A DNA stretch of 64,000 nt from 66-474 sp040388785 (GCA_040388785.1 JAZKBD010000019.1:32713-96712); one strand, 5' to 3'; numbered from the stretch's first letter, positions 8,016-16,967 are shown. Numbers and translations: made by a program. The notes: generated from the sequence alone by a model not told the origin.

Positions 8016-9230
8016 ATGAACGCATACCCAATTTCTGCGCGACCCAAGCAGCGCAAGCGCCTGATCATCGTGATCGTCGCGGTGGTGATCCTGTTCGGGG
8101 CATTGATTGCCTGGAACATGATCAAGGGCTATTTCATCAGCCAGTTCATGAAGTCCATGGCCAACCCGCCGCAGACGGTCAGCACCATGACCGCCGAATA
8201 CCAGGACTGGCAGCCGCACGTGGAAGCGGTGGGCAACGTGCGCGCGGTGCACGGCAGCGATCTCGCGTTCGACGTCGCCGGTCTGGTCGAGAGCGTGGAC
8301 GTGAAATCCGGCGCCGACGTCAAGAAGGGCCAGGTGCTGGTCAAGCTGGTGGATGACCAGGACCGCGCGACGCTGGCGTCGCTGCAGGCCGCGGCGCAAC
8401 TCGCGAAGCTGACCGCCAATCGTTCGAAGCAGCAGCTCGCGGTGCAGGCGATCAGCAAGGCACAGTACGATACCGACATCGCCAACCTGAAGAGCGCGCA
8501 GGCGAACGCCGCGTCGCAGCAGGCGCTGGTGGACAAGAAGACGCTGCGCGCACCGTTCGCGGGCCGCGTCGGCATCATCACCGCGAATGCGGGCCAGTAC
8601 ATCAGCGCGGGCACCGCGGTCGTCACGCTGCAGCAGCTCGATCCGGTGTACGTCGATTTCACCGTGCCGCAGTCCTCGCTCGCGACGTTGCGCACCGGCG
8701 GCAAGGTCGAAGTCACCGCCGATGCGTTCAAGGACAAGGCGTTCACGGGCGAGGTCAGCGCGACCGATCCCAAGATCGACCTGTCCACCCGCAACGTCGG
8801 CGTCGAAGCGACCGTCGCGAATCCCGACAAGCTGCTGATGCCCGGCATGTTCACCAAGGTCGCGGTCGATTCGGGCAGCCAGCAGCGTTACCTGACGCTG
8901 CCGCAGACCGCGATTTCCTACGCGCCGTACGGCGACACCGTGTTCGTGGTGCGCGAGGGCCAGCCGCCCGCATCGGGCGACGAGGGCAAGCCGGCCAAGG
9001 CTTCCGCGAATGCGGCGAAGGACAAGAATGCACCGGATCACTACGTGCAGCAGGTGGTGGTGGCGGTGGGACCGACTCGCGGCGACCAGGTCGCGGTGTT
9101 GTCCGGCCTCAAGGCGGGCGACGTGGTCGTCACCAGCGGGCAGCTGAAGTTGCGCAACGACACGCCCGTGACCGTCAACAACAAGGTGGAACCCGCGTTC
9201 AGTCCGAACCCGCATCCGGTTGAAGAGTGA
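8016..9230 (+). CDS. RND efflux periplasmic adaptor (membrane fusion protein)
   Basis: 404 residues. One N-terminal membrane anchor (about 18-38), then the lipoyl/hairpin region (SGADVKKGQVLVKL ... LRAPFAGRVGI), a beta-barrel domain and a C-terminal membrane-proximal domain. It resembles MexH/VexC-type adaptors more than AcrA because it has an uncleaved anchor and no lipobox. A Lys/Ala/Asp-rich insert (about 315-345, GDEGKPAKASANAAKDKN) interrupts the C-terminal domain. Start ATG 8016 follows the outer-membrane-factor stop by two bases. A large palindromic repeat separates it from the pump gene. Confidence 0.9.
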   Translation: MNAYPISARPKQRKRLIIVIVAVVILFGALIAWNMIKGYFISQFMKSMANPPQTVSTMTAEYQDWQPHVEAVGNVRAVHGSDLAFDVAGLVESVDVKSGADVKKGQVLVKLVDDQDRATLASLQAAAQLAKLTANRSKQQLAVQAISKAQYDTDIANLKSAQANAASQQALVDKKTLRAPFAGRVGIITANAGQYISAGTAVVTLQQLDPVYVDFTVPQSSLATLRTGGKVEVTADAFKDKAFTGEVSATDPKIDLSTRNVGVEATVANPDKLLMPGMFTKVAVDSGSQQRYLTLPQTAISYAPYGDTVFVVREGQPPASGDEGKPAKASANAAKDKNAPDHYVQQVVVAVGPTRGDQVAVLSGLKAGDVVVTSGQLKLRNDTPVTVNNKVEPAFSPNPHPVEE

Positions 9231-9237
9231 TTTTCCA

Positions 9238-9352
9238 ATCCGTTCGGGCTGAGCGTAGCCCGGGGCAGCCGGGCGAAGTCGAAGCTCATCCGTCCTTCGA
9301 CTTCGGGCCCATCTTTTTTCAAAGCCGGGCCCTACGCTCAGGACGAACGGAT
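9238..9352. repeat. Long palindromic intergenic repeat inside the efflux operon
   Basis: Nested inverted repeats: outer arms from ATCCGTTCGGGCTGAGCGTAG at 9238 and its near-complement ending at 9352, inner arms CGAAGTCGAAG (9274-9284) and CTTCGACTTCG (9295-9305), with TCTTTTTTC after the inner stem. This is the CTGAGCGTAG-type repeat common in Xanthomonadales. It could act as an attenuator or as an mRNA-stabilising stem between adaptor and pump. Confidence 0.75.
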
Positions 9353-9397
9353 CAAATGAGCCGACGCGCATAGGCCGTCGAAGCGAAGAATCCAAAC

Positions 9398-12300
9398 ATG
9401 AAATTCACCGATCTTTTCATCAAACGTCCGGTCCTCGCCGCCACGGTCAGCCTGCTGATCCTGGTGCTGGGTGTGCGCGCGGTGACGTCGCTGCCGATCC
9501 GCCAGTACCCGAAGACGGAAAGCGCGACCATCGTGGTGCAGACCGTGTATTTCGGCGCGGATTCGCAAACCATGGCGGGCTTCATCACCCAGCCACTGGA
9601 ACAGGCGATCGCGCAGGCGCAGGGCATCGACTACATGACTTCGTCGTCGACGCCCGGCGTGTCGCTGATCACGGTGACGCTGCGCCTCAACTACGACGGC
9701 AACCGGGCGCTCACCGAAATCTCCTCGCTGGTCAACTCGGTGAAGAACCAGTTGCCGCAGGCCGCGCAGCAGCCGGTGATCACGTTGCAGACGGGCGAGC
9801 AGGTCGCTTCGATGTACCTCGGCTTCTCGTCGAACGAGCTGGCCTCCAACAAGATCACCGACTACCTGACCCGCGTGGTGCAGCCGCAGTTGAGCGCAGT
9901 CGATGGCGTGCAGAGCGCCGAGATCATCGGCGCGCGCACCTTTGCGCTGCGCGCGTGGCTGAGTCCCGTGAAGATGGCCGCGCACGGCGTCACCGCGAGT
10001 GACGTCAACACCGCGCTCGCCGCCAACAACTATCTTTCGGCGATCGGCACCACCAAGGGCCAGATGGTCAGCGTGAACCTGACCGCGGCCACCGATCTGC
10101 ACACGGTCGATGAATTCAAGAACCTGGTGGTGAAGGCCGCCGGCGCCGACGTGGTGCGCCTCAAGGACGTGGCCGACGTGCAACTGGGTGCGGAAGACTA
10201 CAACTCCGAATTCTCGTTCGACGGCCAGCACACCGTAGCGATCGGCATCAAGGCCGCGCCGGACGCCAACGTGCTGGACGTGATCGCGCGCGTGCGCAAG
10301 GTGTTCCCGCAGATCCAGTCGCAACTGCCGGCCGGATTGTCGGGCCGCATCGCCTACGACGGCACCGACTTCATCCGCGCATCGATCAGCGAGGTGGTGC
10401 AAACGCTGGTCGAGACGCTGGTGATCGTGGCGGTCGTCATCTTCCTGTTCCTCGGCACCCTGCGTTCGCTGCTGATTCCGCTGTTGGCGATGCCGCTGTC
10501 GCTGATCGGCGCGTTCCTGGTGATGCTGATCCTCGGCTATTCGATCAACCTGCTGACGCTGCTGGCGCTGGTGCTGGCGATCGGCCTTGTGGTGGACGAC
10601 GCGATCATCATCGTCGAGAACGTCGACCGCCACATGAAGGACGCGCATTCGCCGCTCCAGGCCGCGCTGCTGGCCGCGCGCGAATTGGCCACGCCGATCA
10701 TCGCGATGACCATCGTGCTGATCGCGGTGTACGTGCCGGTCGGTTTCCAGGGCGGCCTGACCGGCGCGCTGTTCACCGAATTCGCGTTCACGCTGGCCGG
10801 CGCGGTGGTGATCTCGGCGATCATCGCCTTGACCTTGTCGCCGATGCTGTGCTCGAAGGTGCTGCGCGAATCGGATCACGAGAAGCCATTCGTCCAGCGC
10901 ATCGACAAGATTTCCAATTACGTGCGCGACCGCTATCGGCGCATGCTGCATTCCTCGCTCGACACCTGGGTGGTCGCGATCGTGTTCGGCGCGCTGATTC
11001 TCGCGGGCAACGTGTACCTGTTCAAGACCGCCAAGTCGGAACTCGCGCCGCAGGAAGACCAGGGCATTGTGCTGGCGCAGACGCAGGGTCCGCCCAATGC
11101 GACCATCACCCAGATGGGGCTGTACACGAAGCAGGTGTTCGACATCGCCAAGTCGCTGCCCGAGTACACCCACATCTTCCAGTTCACCGGCATGGGCGCG
11201 GTGAACCAGGGTTTCTCGGGCATCATGCTGAAGCCCTGGGGTGACCGCAGCCGCAGCGCTACAGAGATCCAGCAGGCCATCCAGCCGCAGCTCAACAACA
11301 TCGCCGGCGCGCGCATGGCGGTGTTCCAGTTCCCGTCGCTGCCGGGCGCGTTCGGCCTGCCGGTGCAGTTCGTGGTCAAGACCACCGAGCCGCTGGAGAA
11401 CTTGAACGACGTCGCGCACCAGGTGCTGGCGAAGGCGCAGGCATCGGGCATGTTCTTCTTCGTCGACTCGGATCTGAAGATCGACCAGCCGCAGGCGACC
11501 GTGACGCTGGATCGCGACAAGGTGTCCGCGCTCGGGCTGACGCAGCAGAGCGTCGGTGCCGCGTTGTCGGCGGCGCTGGGCGGCAACTACGTCAACTACT
11601 TCTCGATCTCGGGGCGTTCGTATCGCGTGATCTCCCAGGTCGCGCAGGTGGATCGCCTGAATCCGGCGCAGCTCGACAACTACTACATCAAGACGCCGTC
11701 GGGCGGCATGATCCCGGCTTCCACGGTCGCGCACCTGAGCTACCAGACCGTGCCGGAATCGATCAACCACTTCCAGCAGTTGAACTCGGCCACGATCTCG
11801 GGCGTGATCACGCCCAGCGTGTCGTTGAGCCAGGCGCTCACCTTCATGCAGGACACGTTGGCCCAGGTCGCGCCCGCGGGCTACACCGCGGACTACGCCG
11901 GTCAGTCGCGCCAGTTCATGCAGGAGTCGGGCGGCTTCCTGTTCACGCTGATGTTCGCGATCATCATCGTGTTCCTGGCGCTGTCGGCACAGTTCGAGAG
12001 CTTCCGCGATCCGCTGGTGATCCTGGTGGCGGTGCCGATGGCGACTTTCGGCGCACTGCTTTTCATCAATCTCGGATTCTCATCGCTCAACATCTACACC
12101 CAGGTAGGCCTGGTGACGCTGGTCGGCCTGATCAGCAAGCACGGCATCCTGATGGTGCAGTTCGCCAATGACTTGCAGCGCGAACAAGGGATGTCCAAGC
12201 GCGAGGCCATCGAGGAAGCCGCGGCGGTGCGACTGCGCCCGATCCTCATGACCACGATGGCCATGGTGCTGGGCGTGGTGCCGCTGGTGTTCGCGGGCGG

Positions 12301-12490
12301 CGCGGGTGCGGCCGGCCGCCACGACATGGGCCTGGTGATCTTCACCGGCCTTTCGATCGGCACGCTGTTCACCCTGTTCGTGGTGCCGGCGGTGTACCTG
12401 ATCCTGGGCGAGACCCACGAACTCGAGCACGAGGCGTCCGGCGATGGCGACCTCGAATCGCTGCCGCCGCCGGAACCGCAGCCGCACTGA
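9398..12490 (+). CDS. RND multidrug efflux permease (HAE1 family)
   Basis: 1030 residues, the standard size for the proton-driven inner-membrane pump of the AcrB/MexB type. Seen: N-terminal MKFTDLFIKRPVLA, twelve membrane segments in two halves, the proton-relay pair in TM4 (VVDDAIIIVENVDRHM), and the second-half motif LTLVGLISKHGILMV with a TM10 Lys. The closest relatives by eye are the MexI/VexF-like permeases, in line with the anchored adaptor. The C-terminus is short and acidic. A strong terminator follows at 12513. Substrate cannot be told from sequence. Confidence 0.93.
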   Translation: MKFTDLFIKRPVLAATVSLLILVLGVRAVTSLPIRQYPKTESATIVVQTVYFGADSQTMAGFITQPLEQAIAQAQGIDYMTSSSTPGVSLITVTLRLNYDGNRALTEISSLVNSVKNQLPQAAQQPVITLQTGEQVASMYLGFSSNELASNKITDYLTRVVQPQLSAVDGVQSAEIIGARTFALRAWLSPVKMAAHGVTASDVNTALAANNYLSAIGTTKGQMVSVNLTAATDLHTVDEFKNLVVKAAGADVVRLKDVADVQLGAEDYNSEFSFDGQHTVAIGIKAAPDANVLDVIARVRKVFPQIQSQLPAGLSGRIAYDGTDFIRASISEVVQTLVETLVIVAVVIFLFLGTLRSLLIPLLAMPLSLIGAFLVMLILGYSINLLTLLALVLAIGLVVDDAIIIVENVDRHMKDAHSPLQAALLAARELATPIIAMTIVLIAVYVPVGFQGGLTGALFTEFAFTLAGAVVISAIIALTLSPMLCSKVLRESDHEKPFVQRIDKISNYVRDRYRRMLHSSLDTWVVAIVFGALILAGNVYLFKTAKSELAPQEDQGIVLAQTQGPPNATITQMGLYTKQVFDIAKSLPEYTHIFQFTGMGAVNQGFSGIMLKPWGDRSRSATEIQQAIQPQLNNIAGARMAVFQFPSLPGAFGLPVQFVVKTTEPLENLNDVAHQVLAKAQASGMFFFVDSDLKIDQPQATVTLDRDKVSALGLTQQSVGAALSAALGGNYVNYFSISGRSYRVISQVAQVDRLNPAQLDNYYIKTPSGGMIPASTVAHLSYQTVPESINHFQQLNSATISGVITPSVSLSQALTFMQDTLAQVAPAGYTADYAGQSRQFMQESGGFLFTLMFAIIIVFLALSAQFESFRDPLVILVAVPMATFGALLFINLGFSSLNIYTQVGLVTLVGLISKHGILMVQFANDLQREQGMSKREAIEEAAAVRLRPILMTTMAMVLGVVPLVFAGGAGAAGRHDMGLVIFTGLSIGTLFTLFVVPAVYLILGETHELEHEASGDGDLESLPPPEPQPH

Positions 12491-12512
12491 ATGGATTGAT
12501 GGACGGTGATCG

Positions 12513-12538
12513 AAGGGGCAGCGCAAGCTGCCCCTTTT
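12513..12538. terminator. Bidirectional intrinsic terminator
   Basis: A 10-bp stem, AAGGGGCAGC (12513-12522) with GCTGCCCCTT (12527-12536), loop GCAA, followed by TT on the plus strand and preceded by A-rich bases that give T residues on the minus strand. It lies between the convergent efflux pump and cupredoxin genes. Confidence 0.8.
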
Positions 12539-12861
12539 CATTTGACGACGATGGTGCCCGTCATCTGCGGATGGATCGAGCAGTAATACGCGTACGTGCC
12601 CGGCCTGGTGAACACCGCGCTGTAGTGATCGTCGGTATCGAGTGCCGGCGAGGATTTGAAACCGTTACCTGCGCTGGTGACGACGTGCGGTTCTTCGTCG
12701 TGGTTGGTCCAGGTCACGGTGGCGCCGGCCGGCACCACGACTTGCATCGGCTGGAAATGGAAATTGTGGATGCCGACCTGGTACGTGGCGGGTGCCGGCG
12801 CAGCAGCGTGCGCTGACAGTGCGGCGAGCAGCAAGGCGGCGATGACGAAAAGCTTTTGCAT
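12538..12861 (-). CDS. Periplasmic cupredoxin (plastocyanin/amicyanin-like)
   Basis: 107 residues: signal peptide 1-19 ending AHA, then a single cupredoxin domain. Type 1 copper ligands are visible: His in HDEEPHVVTS and the C-terminal YYCSIHPQMTG, which gives Cys-x2-His-x2-Met. A small electron-transfer or copper protein in the periplasm. Start ATG 12861 has GGAG seven bases upstream. It follows the metallophosphoesterase on the same strand with a 29-bp gap, so both are probably read from the ECF-type promoter at 13891-13920. Confidence 0.87.
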   Translation of the reverse strand: MQKLFVIAALLLAALSAHAAAPAPATYQVGIHNFHFQPMQVVVPAGATVTWTNHDEEPHVVTSAGNGFKSSPALDTDDHYSAVFTRPGTYAYYCSIHPQMTGTIVVK

Positions 12862-12890
12862 GCGAACTCCTGTCGAGAGGGTGGAAAGAT

Positions 12891-13841
12891 TCAAGCGAGC
12901 GTGTGCTCGGTGATCGCCAGCGCGCCGTTGCCGCGTACATGCCGCACGTCGCGCACGCCGATGTAGTCGTGCAATTTGCCGGCGGGCAGGTTCTGCAGCG
13001 GGCCGGGTGCCGGGCCGACGCCGGGCGCGGGTTGCGGATACGCGGTCGAACGCGCGGTGTGGAAGGTGATGGTGCCTTCGATCTTCTGCTGGATCTGGTG
13101 GATGTGTCCGTTCAACACCGTTACCGAACTGAAGCGTTGCAGCAGCGCCAGCGCCTGCGCGCTGTCCTGCGTGCCCCAGCCCCAGGCCGGATACAGCGAC
13201 CACATCGGCATGTGTGCGAACACCACGATCGGCGTGCTGGCGGAAAGGCCCGCGAGATCCTTTCTCAGCCACGCGAGTTGGTCGGCACCGAGGAAGCCGA
13301 GCCCCGCGCCTTGCAGGTGCCGCACGTTCACCAGCGCGACGAAATGCACGCCGTGGTGGTCGAAGCTGTACCAGCCGTTGCCGTCCACGCCGCCGCCGAA
13401 GCGCGCGAAGAATGCCTTGCCGTCGTCGCCGATCACGTCGTGCTCGCCGGGGATGTAGAACACATGGCCGGTCTTCGCCTCCTTCAACAGCTCGGCCACG
13501 GTGTCGAACTGTTCCGGCTTCGACAGGTGCGAAAGGTCACCCGTGTGCACCACGAAGTCAGGCCGCTGCGGCTGCGCGTTGACCTGCGCGATCGACTGGC
13601 GCAAGCTGGCGACCGGGTCCGGGTTCGGCGCCTTGTGGAAGCCGATATGGCTGTCGCTGATCTGCACGAAGCTGAAGGTGGCATCCGGCTGCATGGCGCC
13701 CTTCAGCAGCGCGCCCGCGTGTGCGACGCCGCCCTGCATCAGCCACAGCGTGCCGGCGCCGGCCCACGCCATGCATTCGAGGAAACGCCGGCGGTCCGGG
13801 CGGATATTGTCAGGATCGATGTCGTCACGATCGTCTTGCAT
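12891..13841 (-). CDS. Tat-exported calcineurin-like metallophosphoesterase
   Basis: 316 residues. N-terminal twin-arginine signal (RRRFLECMAWAGAG, cleavage near VAHAG), then the metallophosphoesterase motifs in order: DSHIGF, HTGDLSH, GEHD (in place of the usual GNHD/E), and NGHIH. Expected to be a periplasmic binuclear-metal phosphoesterase; substrate unknown. The GEHD variant recurs in this subfamily as far as I know. Start ATG 13841 gives the proper Tat leader; no strong Shine-Dalgarno. Head of a two-gene unit with the cupredoxin and divergent from the ECF sigma gene. Confidence 0.85.
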   Translation of the reverse strand: MQDDRDDIDPDNIRPDRRRFLECMAWAGAGTLWLMQGGVAHAGALLKGAMQPDATFSFVQISDSHIGFHKAPNPDPVASLRQSIAQVNAQPQRPDFVVHTGDLSHLSKPEQFDTVAELLKEAKTGHVFYIPGEHDVIGDDGKAFFARFGGGVDGNGWYSFDHHGVHFVALVNVRHLQGAGLGFLGADQLAWLRKDLAGLSASTPIVVFAHMPMWSLYPAWGWGTQDSAQALALLQRFSSVTVLNGHIHQIQQKIEGTITFHTARSTAYPQPAPGVGPAPGPLQNLPAGKLHDYIGVRDVRHVRGNGALAITEHTLA

Positions 13842-13890
13842 GAGAGGGTCCTCGGTTGGAAGGAAGGCGCGCAGCGCGCCCTTCCGAACG

Positions 13891-13920
13891 TCATACCGGC
13901 GGGCGCGCGCGGTTATTCCC
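13891..13920 (-). promoter_or_regulatory. ECF-type promoter of the metallophosphoesterase-cupredoxin unit
   Basis: Read on the minus strand: GGGAATAA at 13920-13913, then after 24 bases from the first G the sequence GCCG|GTATGA with GT at 13896. The same layout (GGGAAT, 18 bp, GT) occurs on the plus strand facing the sigma gene. The leader to the start codon is about 45-50 bases. Confidence 0.6.
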
Positions 13921-13933
13921 GCGGACCGGCGCC

Positions 13934-13963
13934 GGGAATAAATCCCTCGGAACGCCGGTCTTG
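13934..13963 (+). promoter_or_regulatory. ECF-type promoter of the sigma/anti-sigma operon
   Basis: GGGAATAA at 13934-13941 and GCCG|GTCTTG with GT at 13958, so GGGAAT-N18-GT, identical in spacing to the divergent promoter. The two -35 motifs form a palindrome (TTATTCCCG 13913-13921, CGGGAATAA 13933-13941). Because transcription should begin near 13966, the ATG at 13969 is too close and ATG 14008 is the better start of the sigma gene. Confidence 0.6.
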
Positions 13964-14007
13964 TCTTGATGGGCGATGGAACCAGCGCGCTGGCGCGGCC
14001 TGAGGGC

Positions 14008-14520
14008 ATGGACACCCGCGCAACTTTCGAACGCGAGGTGATGCGGCACCTGGATGCCGCGTACAACCTTGCGCGCTGGCTGGCGCGCAACGACCAGGAC
14101 GCCGAGGACGTGGTGCAGGAAGCGGTGCTGCGCGCGTTCCGCTTCTTCGGCGGCTTCCGCGGCGGCGATGCCAAGGTCTGGCTGCTCGCGATCGTGCGCA
14201 ACACGTTTTATACGCAACGTTCGCAAGTGCCCGCCGCGGGCCGCATCGATGAATTCGACGAAGCCATCCACGGCGGCGCCGACCATGACGATCCGCAGAG
14301 TTTGCTGTTGCGCGCGGCCGACGCGCAGAGCCTGCACGCCGCGCTGGAACGGTTGCCGCCGGAATTTCGCGAGGTGCTGGTGTTGCGCGAACTGGAAGAG
14401 TGTTCCTACAAGGAGATCGCGTCGATCACCAACCTCAAGATCGGCACGGTGATGTCACGGCTGGCGCGCGCGCGTGAACGCCTGCAGCGCGAGCTGGCCG
14501 GCAAGGAGATAGCTGCATGA
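14008..14520 (+). CDS. ECF RNA polymerase sigma factor
   Basis: 170 residues with sigma region 2 (DAEDVVQEAVLRAFRFFGGF, about 30-60) and region 4 (LPPEFREVLVLRELEECSYK then an HTH ending VMSRLARARERL, about 115-165). No long C-terminal extension. Its stop overlaps the anti-sigma start by four bases (ATGA), a translational coupling typical of sigma/anti-sigma pairs. A frame with ATG 13969 is open, but that codon falls at the predicted transcription start. Inferred to control itself and the divergent phosphoesterase-cupredoxin unit through the matching promoters. Confidence 0.9.
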   Translation: MDTRATFEREVMRHLDAAYNLARWLARNDQDAEDVVQEAVLRAFRFFGGFRGGDAKVWLLAIVRNTFYTQRSQVPAAGRIDEFDEAIHGGADHDDPQSLLLRAADAQSLHAALERLPPEFREVLVLRELEECSYKEIASITNLKIGTVMSRLARARERLQRELAGKEIAA

Positions 14521-15296
14521 ATTGCCAAGACATGCGCTTGCTGCTGCACGCGTACCTCGACGACGAATTGGGTGCGGCCGAGAGTCTCGCGGTCGCGCGG
14601 CATCTGGCCGGATGCGATGCCTGCAGGCAGCGCTTCGACGCCTGCGCCCGATTGCGCGGGAATTTGCGACAGGCCGATTTGTACCGGCCGGCGCCAGCGG
14701 CCTTGCGGGCGCGCATTGCTTCGCAGTTGCCGCACCCCGCGCGTAAGCCGCGCGTCCCACGACAGCGCTGGCAGATGGCGCTCGCCGCGCTGGCCACATT
14801 GTTCGTGATCGCCGCCGTGTTCGCGGGTTGGCAGACCGTGCAGTTGCGGCGGCAAGGTGGCAGCGACGCACTTGTCGCGGATGCAGTATCGGATCACGTG
14901 CGTTCCTTGCTGCCCGGGCATTTGATCGACGTGCAAACGTCCAACGAGCACACCGTGAAGCCGTGGTTCGACGGGCGCGTGGATTTCTCGCCGCAAGTGA
15001 AGGATCTCACCGCGCAAGGCTTCGAACTCGTCGGCGGACGCCTCGACGTGCTGGACGGAAAGCAAGTCGCCGCGCTGGTGTACAAGCGCCACCTGCACAC
15101 GATCAACCTGTTCCAGTGGCCGGCCGGCGCTGGCGCTGCGGCTCCGCCGCAGACGCGCGACGGCTATCACGTGCTGGAATGGAACGATGCCGGGTTGCGT
15201 TTCGTCGCAGTCTCCAGCGTTGCCGAGAGTGACTTGCAAGCTTTTGAACACGCCTTCCGGGCCCAGCCCGCCGCGGCCAGCGAAGCCGCGCATTGA
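14517..15296 (+). CDS. Zinc-finger (ZAS) anti-sigma factor
   Basis: 259 residues. N-terminal cytosolic domain with the ZAS motif RHLAGCDACR (His-x3-Cys-x2-Cys, about residues 27-34), one membrane segment at about 84-104 (ALAALATLFVIAAVFAGW), and a periplasmic domain of about 150 residues (DGRVDFSPQVKDL, GGRLDVLDGKQVAALVYKR) seen in many redox-responsive or envelope-sensing anti-sigma factors. Expected to hold the cognate sigma until a signal, possibly oxidative since the ZAS cluster is thiol-based. The inducing signal is not visible. Confidence 0.88.
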   Translation: MNCQDMRLLLHAYLDDELGAAESLAVARHLAGCDACRQRFDACARLRGNLRQADLYRPAPAALRARIASQLPHPARKPRVPRQRWQMALAALATLFVIAAVFAGWQTVQLRRQGGSDALVADAVSDHVRSLLPGHLIDVQTSNEHTVKPWFDGRVDFSPQVKDLTAQGFELVGGRLDVLDGKQVAALVYKRHLHTINLFQWPAGAGAAAPPQTRDGYHVLEWNDAGLRFVAVSSVAESDLQAFEHAFRAQPAAASEAAH

Positions 15297-15362
15297 GCGC
15301 ACCCGCGTGTCCGGGTATGGCGGTGCTATCGTGCGGGTCTGCACGCCGCGCCGCGTTCCGCC

Positions 15363-16967
15363 ATGTCCGAAGCCACCGCCACCGTTTTCAACCGCAACGT
15401 CGCCGCGCGCGGCCCCGCGCGCACGGATGCCGAGCCGCCGGTGAAACACGTCGTGGTGGTCGGCGGCGGCACCGCCGGCTGGATGACCGCGCTGCTGCTG
15501 GCGAACTCCGCGTACGGCACGCGCCTCAAGGTCACGGTGCTGGAATCGCCGCAGGTCGGCGTGATCGGCGTGGGCGAAGGTTCCACGCCGTGGCTGCGCG
15601 GTTTTTTCGAAAGCCTCGGCATCGAGGAAGCCCAGTGGATGCCGGAATGCCACGCCACCTACAAGGCCGGCATCACGTTCGACGGCTGGTCCACGCGGCC
15701 GGGTTACGAAAGCTACTTCCATTCGTTCGCGTCGATGCTCGACAACATGACGATGGCGCCGTTCATCGACAACGTGCACGCGCGCCTCGACCGCGCCGAC
15801 GTGTACGCGCATCCGAACCGCTTCTTCATTTCCGCGCGGCTGGCGCGCACGCGCAGGGCGCCGCGGCCGCAGACGAGTTTCCCGTTCGACGTGTGGTACG
15901 GCTTCCACTTCGATTCGGTGCTGCTGGGGAAATTCCTGCAGAGGAAATCGATCGAACGCGGCGTGCAGCATGTCGCCGGCCATGTCACCGACGTGCAATT
16001 GAGCGACGTCGGCGACATCGCATCACTGCGGCTGCAGGATGGCGCCACGCTGGCCGGTGATTTCTACGTCGACTGCACCGGCTTTGCGTCCTTGCTGATC
16101 GGCAAGACGCTCGGCACGCCGTTCGTCTCGTTCAAGGACAATCTTTTCAACGACGCCGCGGTGGCCATCCAGGCGCCGCACGACGGACCGATACCGCCGC
16201 AGACGATTTCGACCGCACTGCGCCACGGCTGGGCCTGGAAGATTCCGCTGACCACGCGTTATGGCTACGGCTACGTCTACAGCTCGGATTTCTGCACGCC
16301 CGAAAACGCGGAAAAGGAATTGCGCGGCCATCTCGGGTTGCTGGATTCCGATGTGCAGGCGCGCCACCTGAAATTCCGGCCCGGCCGCGTGGCCGAGCCA
16401 TGGCGCCGCAACTGCGTCGCCAACGGCCTGGCGCAGAGCTTCATCGAGCCGCTGGAAGCCACCACGCTGCTGTTCGTGCAGCGCACCGCGGAGATGCTGG
16501 TGGCGGCGCTGGAAAAGGGTGACCTGGGCGATGCCGCGCGCAAGCAGTTCAACGACACCTTGAATGGCCGCGTCGAAGGCACGCGCGATTACATCGTCAC
16601 CCACTTCAAGACCAATACACGCAGCGATACCGATTATTGGCGCGCCAACGCCGCCAACACGCACCTCTCCGAGCCACTGCAGCAATTGCTGCGCACGTGG
16701 CTGGCGAGCAAGCCGATCACCGTCGGAATCGCCAAGGGTGCGTTCGGGCGCGGCTATCCGATCATGTCGTGGTACAGCCTGCTGGCGGGCGTGGGGTTGT
16801 TTCCCGACGACCGGCGCGCGCCGACGCCGCAGGAAGCGAAATACGACATGGCCGAGGTCGACACGCTGCTGGATCGCAGCGCGATGAACTTCCCGGATCA
16901 TCGAGAATTCCTGCGTGCGATTCCGCCCAAGCCGAAGCCGTCGTCACTGCAGGTATATTTCTGGTAG
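15363..16967 (+). CDS. Flavin-dependent tryptophan-halogenase family protein
   Basis: 534 residues of the PrnA/RebH family. Seen: FAD-binding GGGTAGW at 34-40, GVGEGSTPW at about 69-77, the position of the catalytic Lys (TYKAGI, Lys101), the halogenase signature WAWKIP, and IEPLEATTLLF with the Glu equivalent to that of PrnA. Reaction expected: FADH2- and O2-dependent halogenation through HOCl and a lysine chloramine. No flavin reductase, tryptophan-using pathway or transporter adjoins it, so free tryptophan is not assured as substrate. Many Xanthomonadales carry such genes, usually near TonB receptors. Start ATG 15363 leaves 66 bp after the anti-sigma gene. Confidence 0.88.
   Translation: MSEATATVFNRNVAARGPARTDAEPPVKHVVVVGGGTAGWMTALLLANSAYGTRLKVTVLESPQVGVIGVGEGSTPWLRGFFESLGIEEAQWMPECHATYKAGITFDGWSTRPGYESYFHSFASMLDNMTMAPFIDNVHARLDRADVYAHPNRFFISARLARTRRAPRPQTSFPFDVWYGFHFDSVLLGKFLQRKSIERGVQHVAGHVTDVQLSDVGDIASLRLQDGATLAGDFYVDCTGFASLLIGKTLGTPFVSFKDNLFNDAAVAIQAPHDGPIPPQTISTALRHGWAWKIPLTTRYGYGYVYSSDFCTPENAEKELRGHLGLLDSDVQARHLKFRPGRVAEPWRRNCVANGLAQSFIEPLEATTLLFVQRTAEMLVAALEKGDLGDAARKQFNDTLNGRVEGTRDYIVTHFKTNTRSDTDYWRANAANTHLSEPLQQLLRTWLASKPITVGIAKGAFGRGYPIMSWYSLLAGVGLFPDDRRAPTPQEAKYDMAEVDTLLDRSAMNFPDHREFLRAIPPKPKPSSLQVYFW

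Noticed and set aside
9338..11770. An 810-codon open frame on the minus strand opposite the RND pump
   Set aside because: It is rich in Arg, His and Gln repeats and has no recognisable domain; it is the antisense shadow of the high-GC pump gene.
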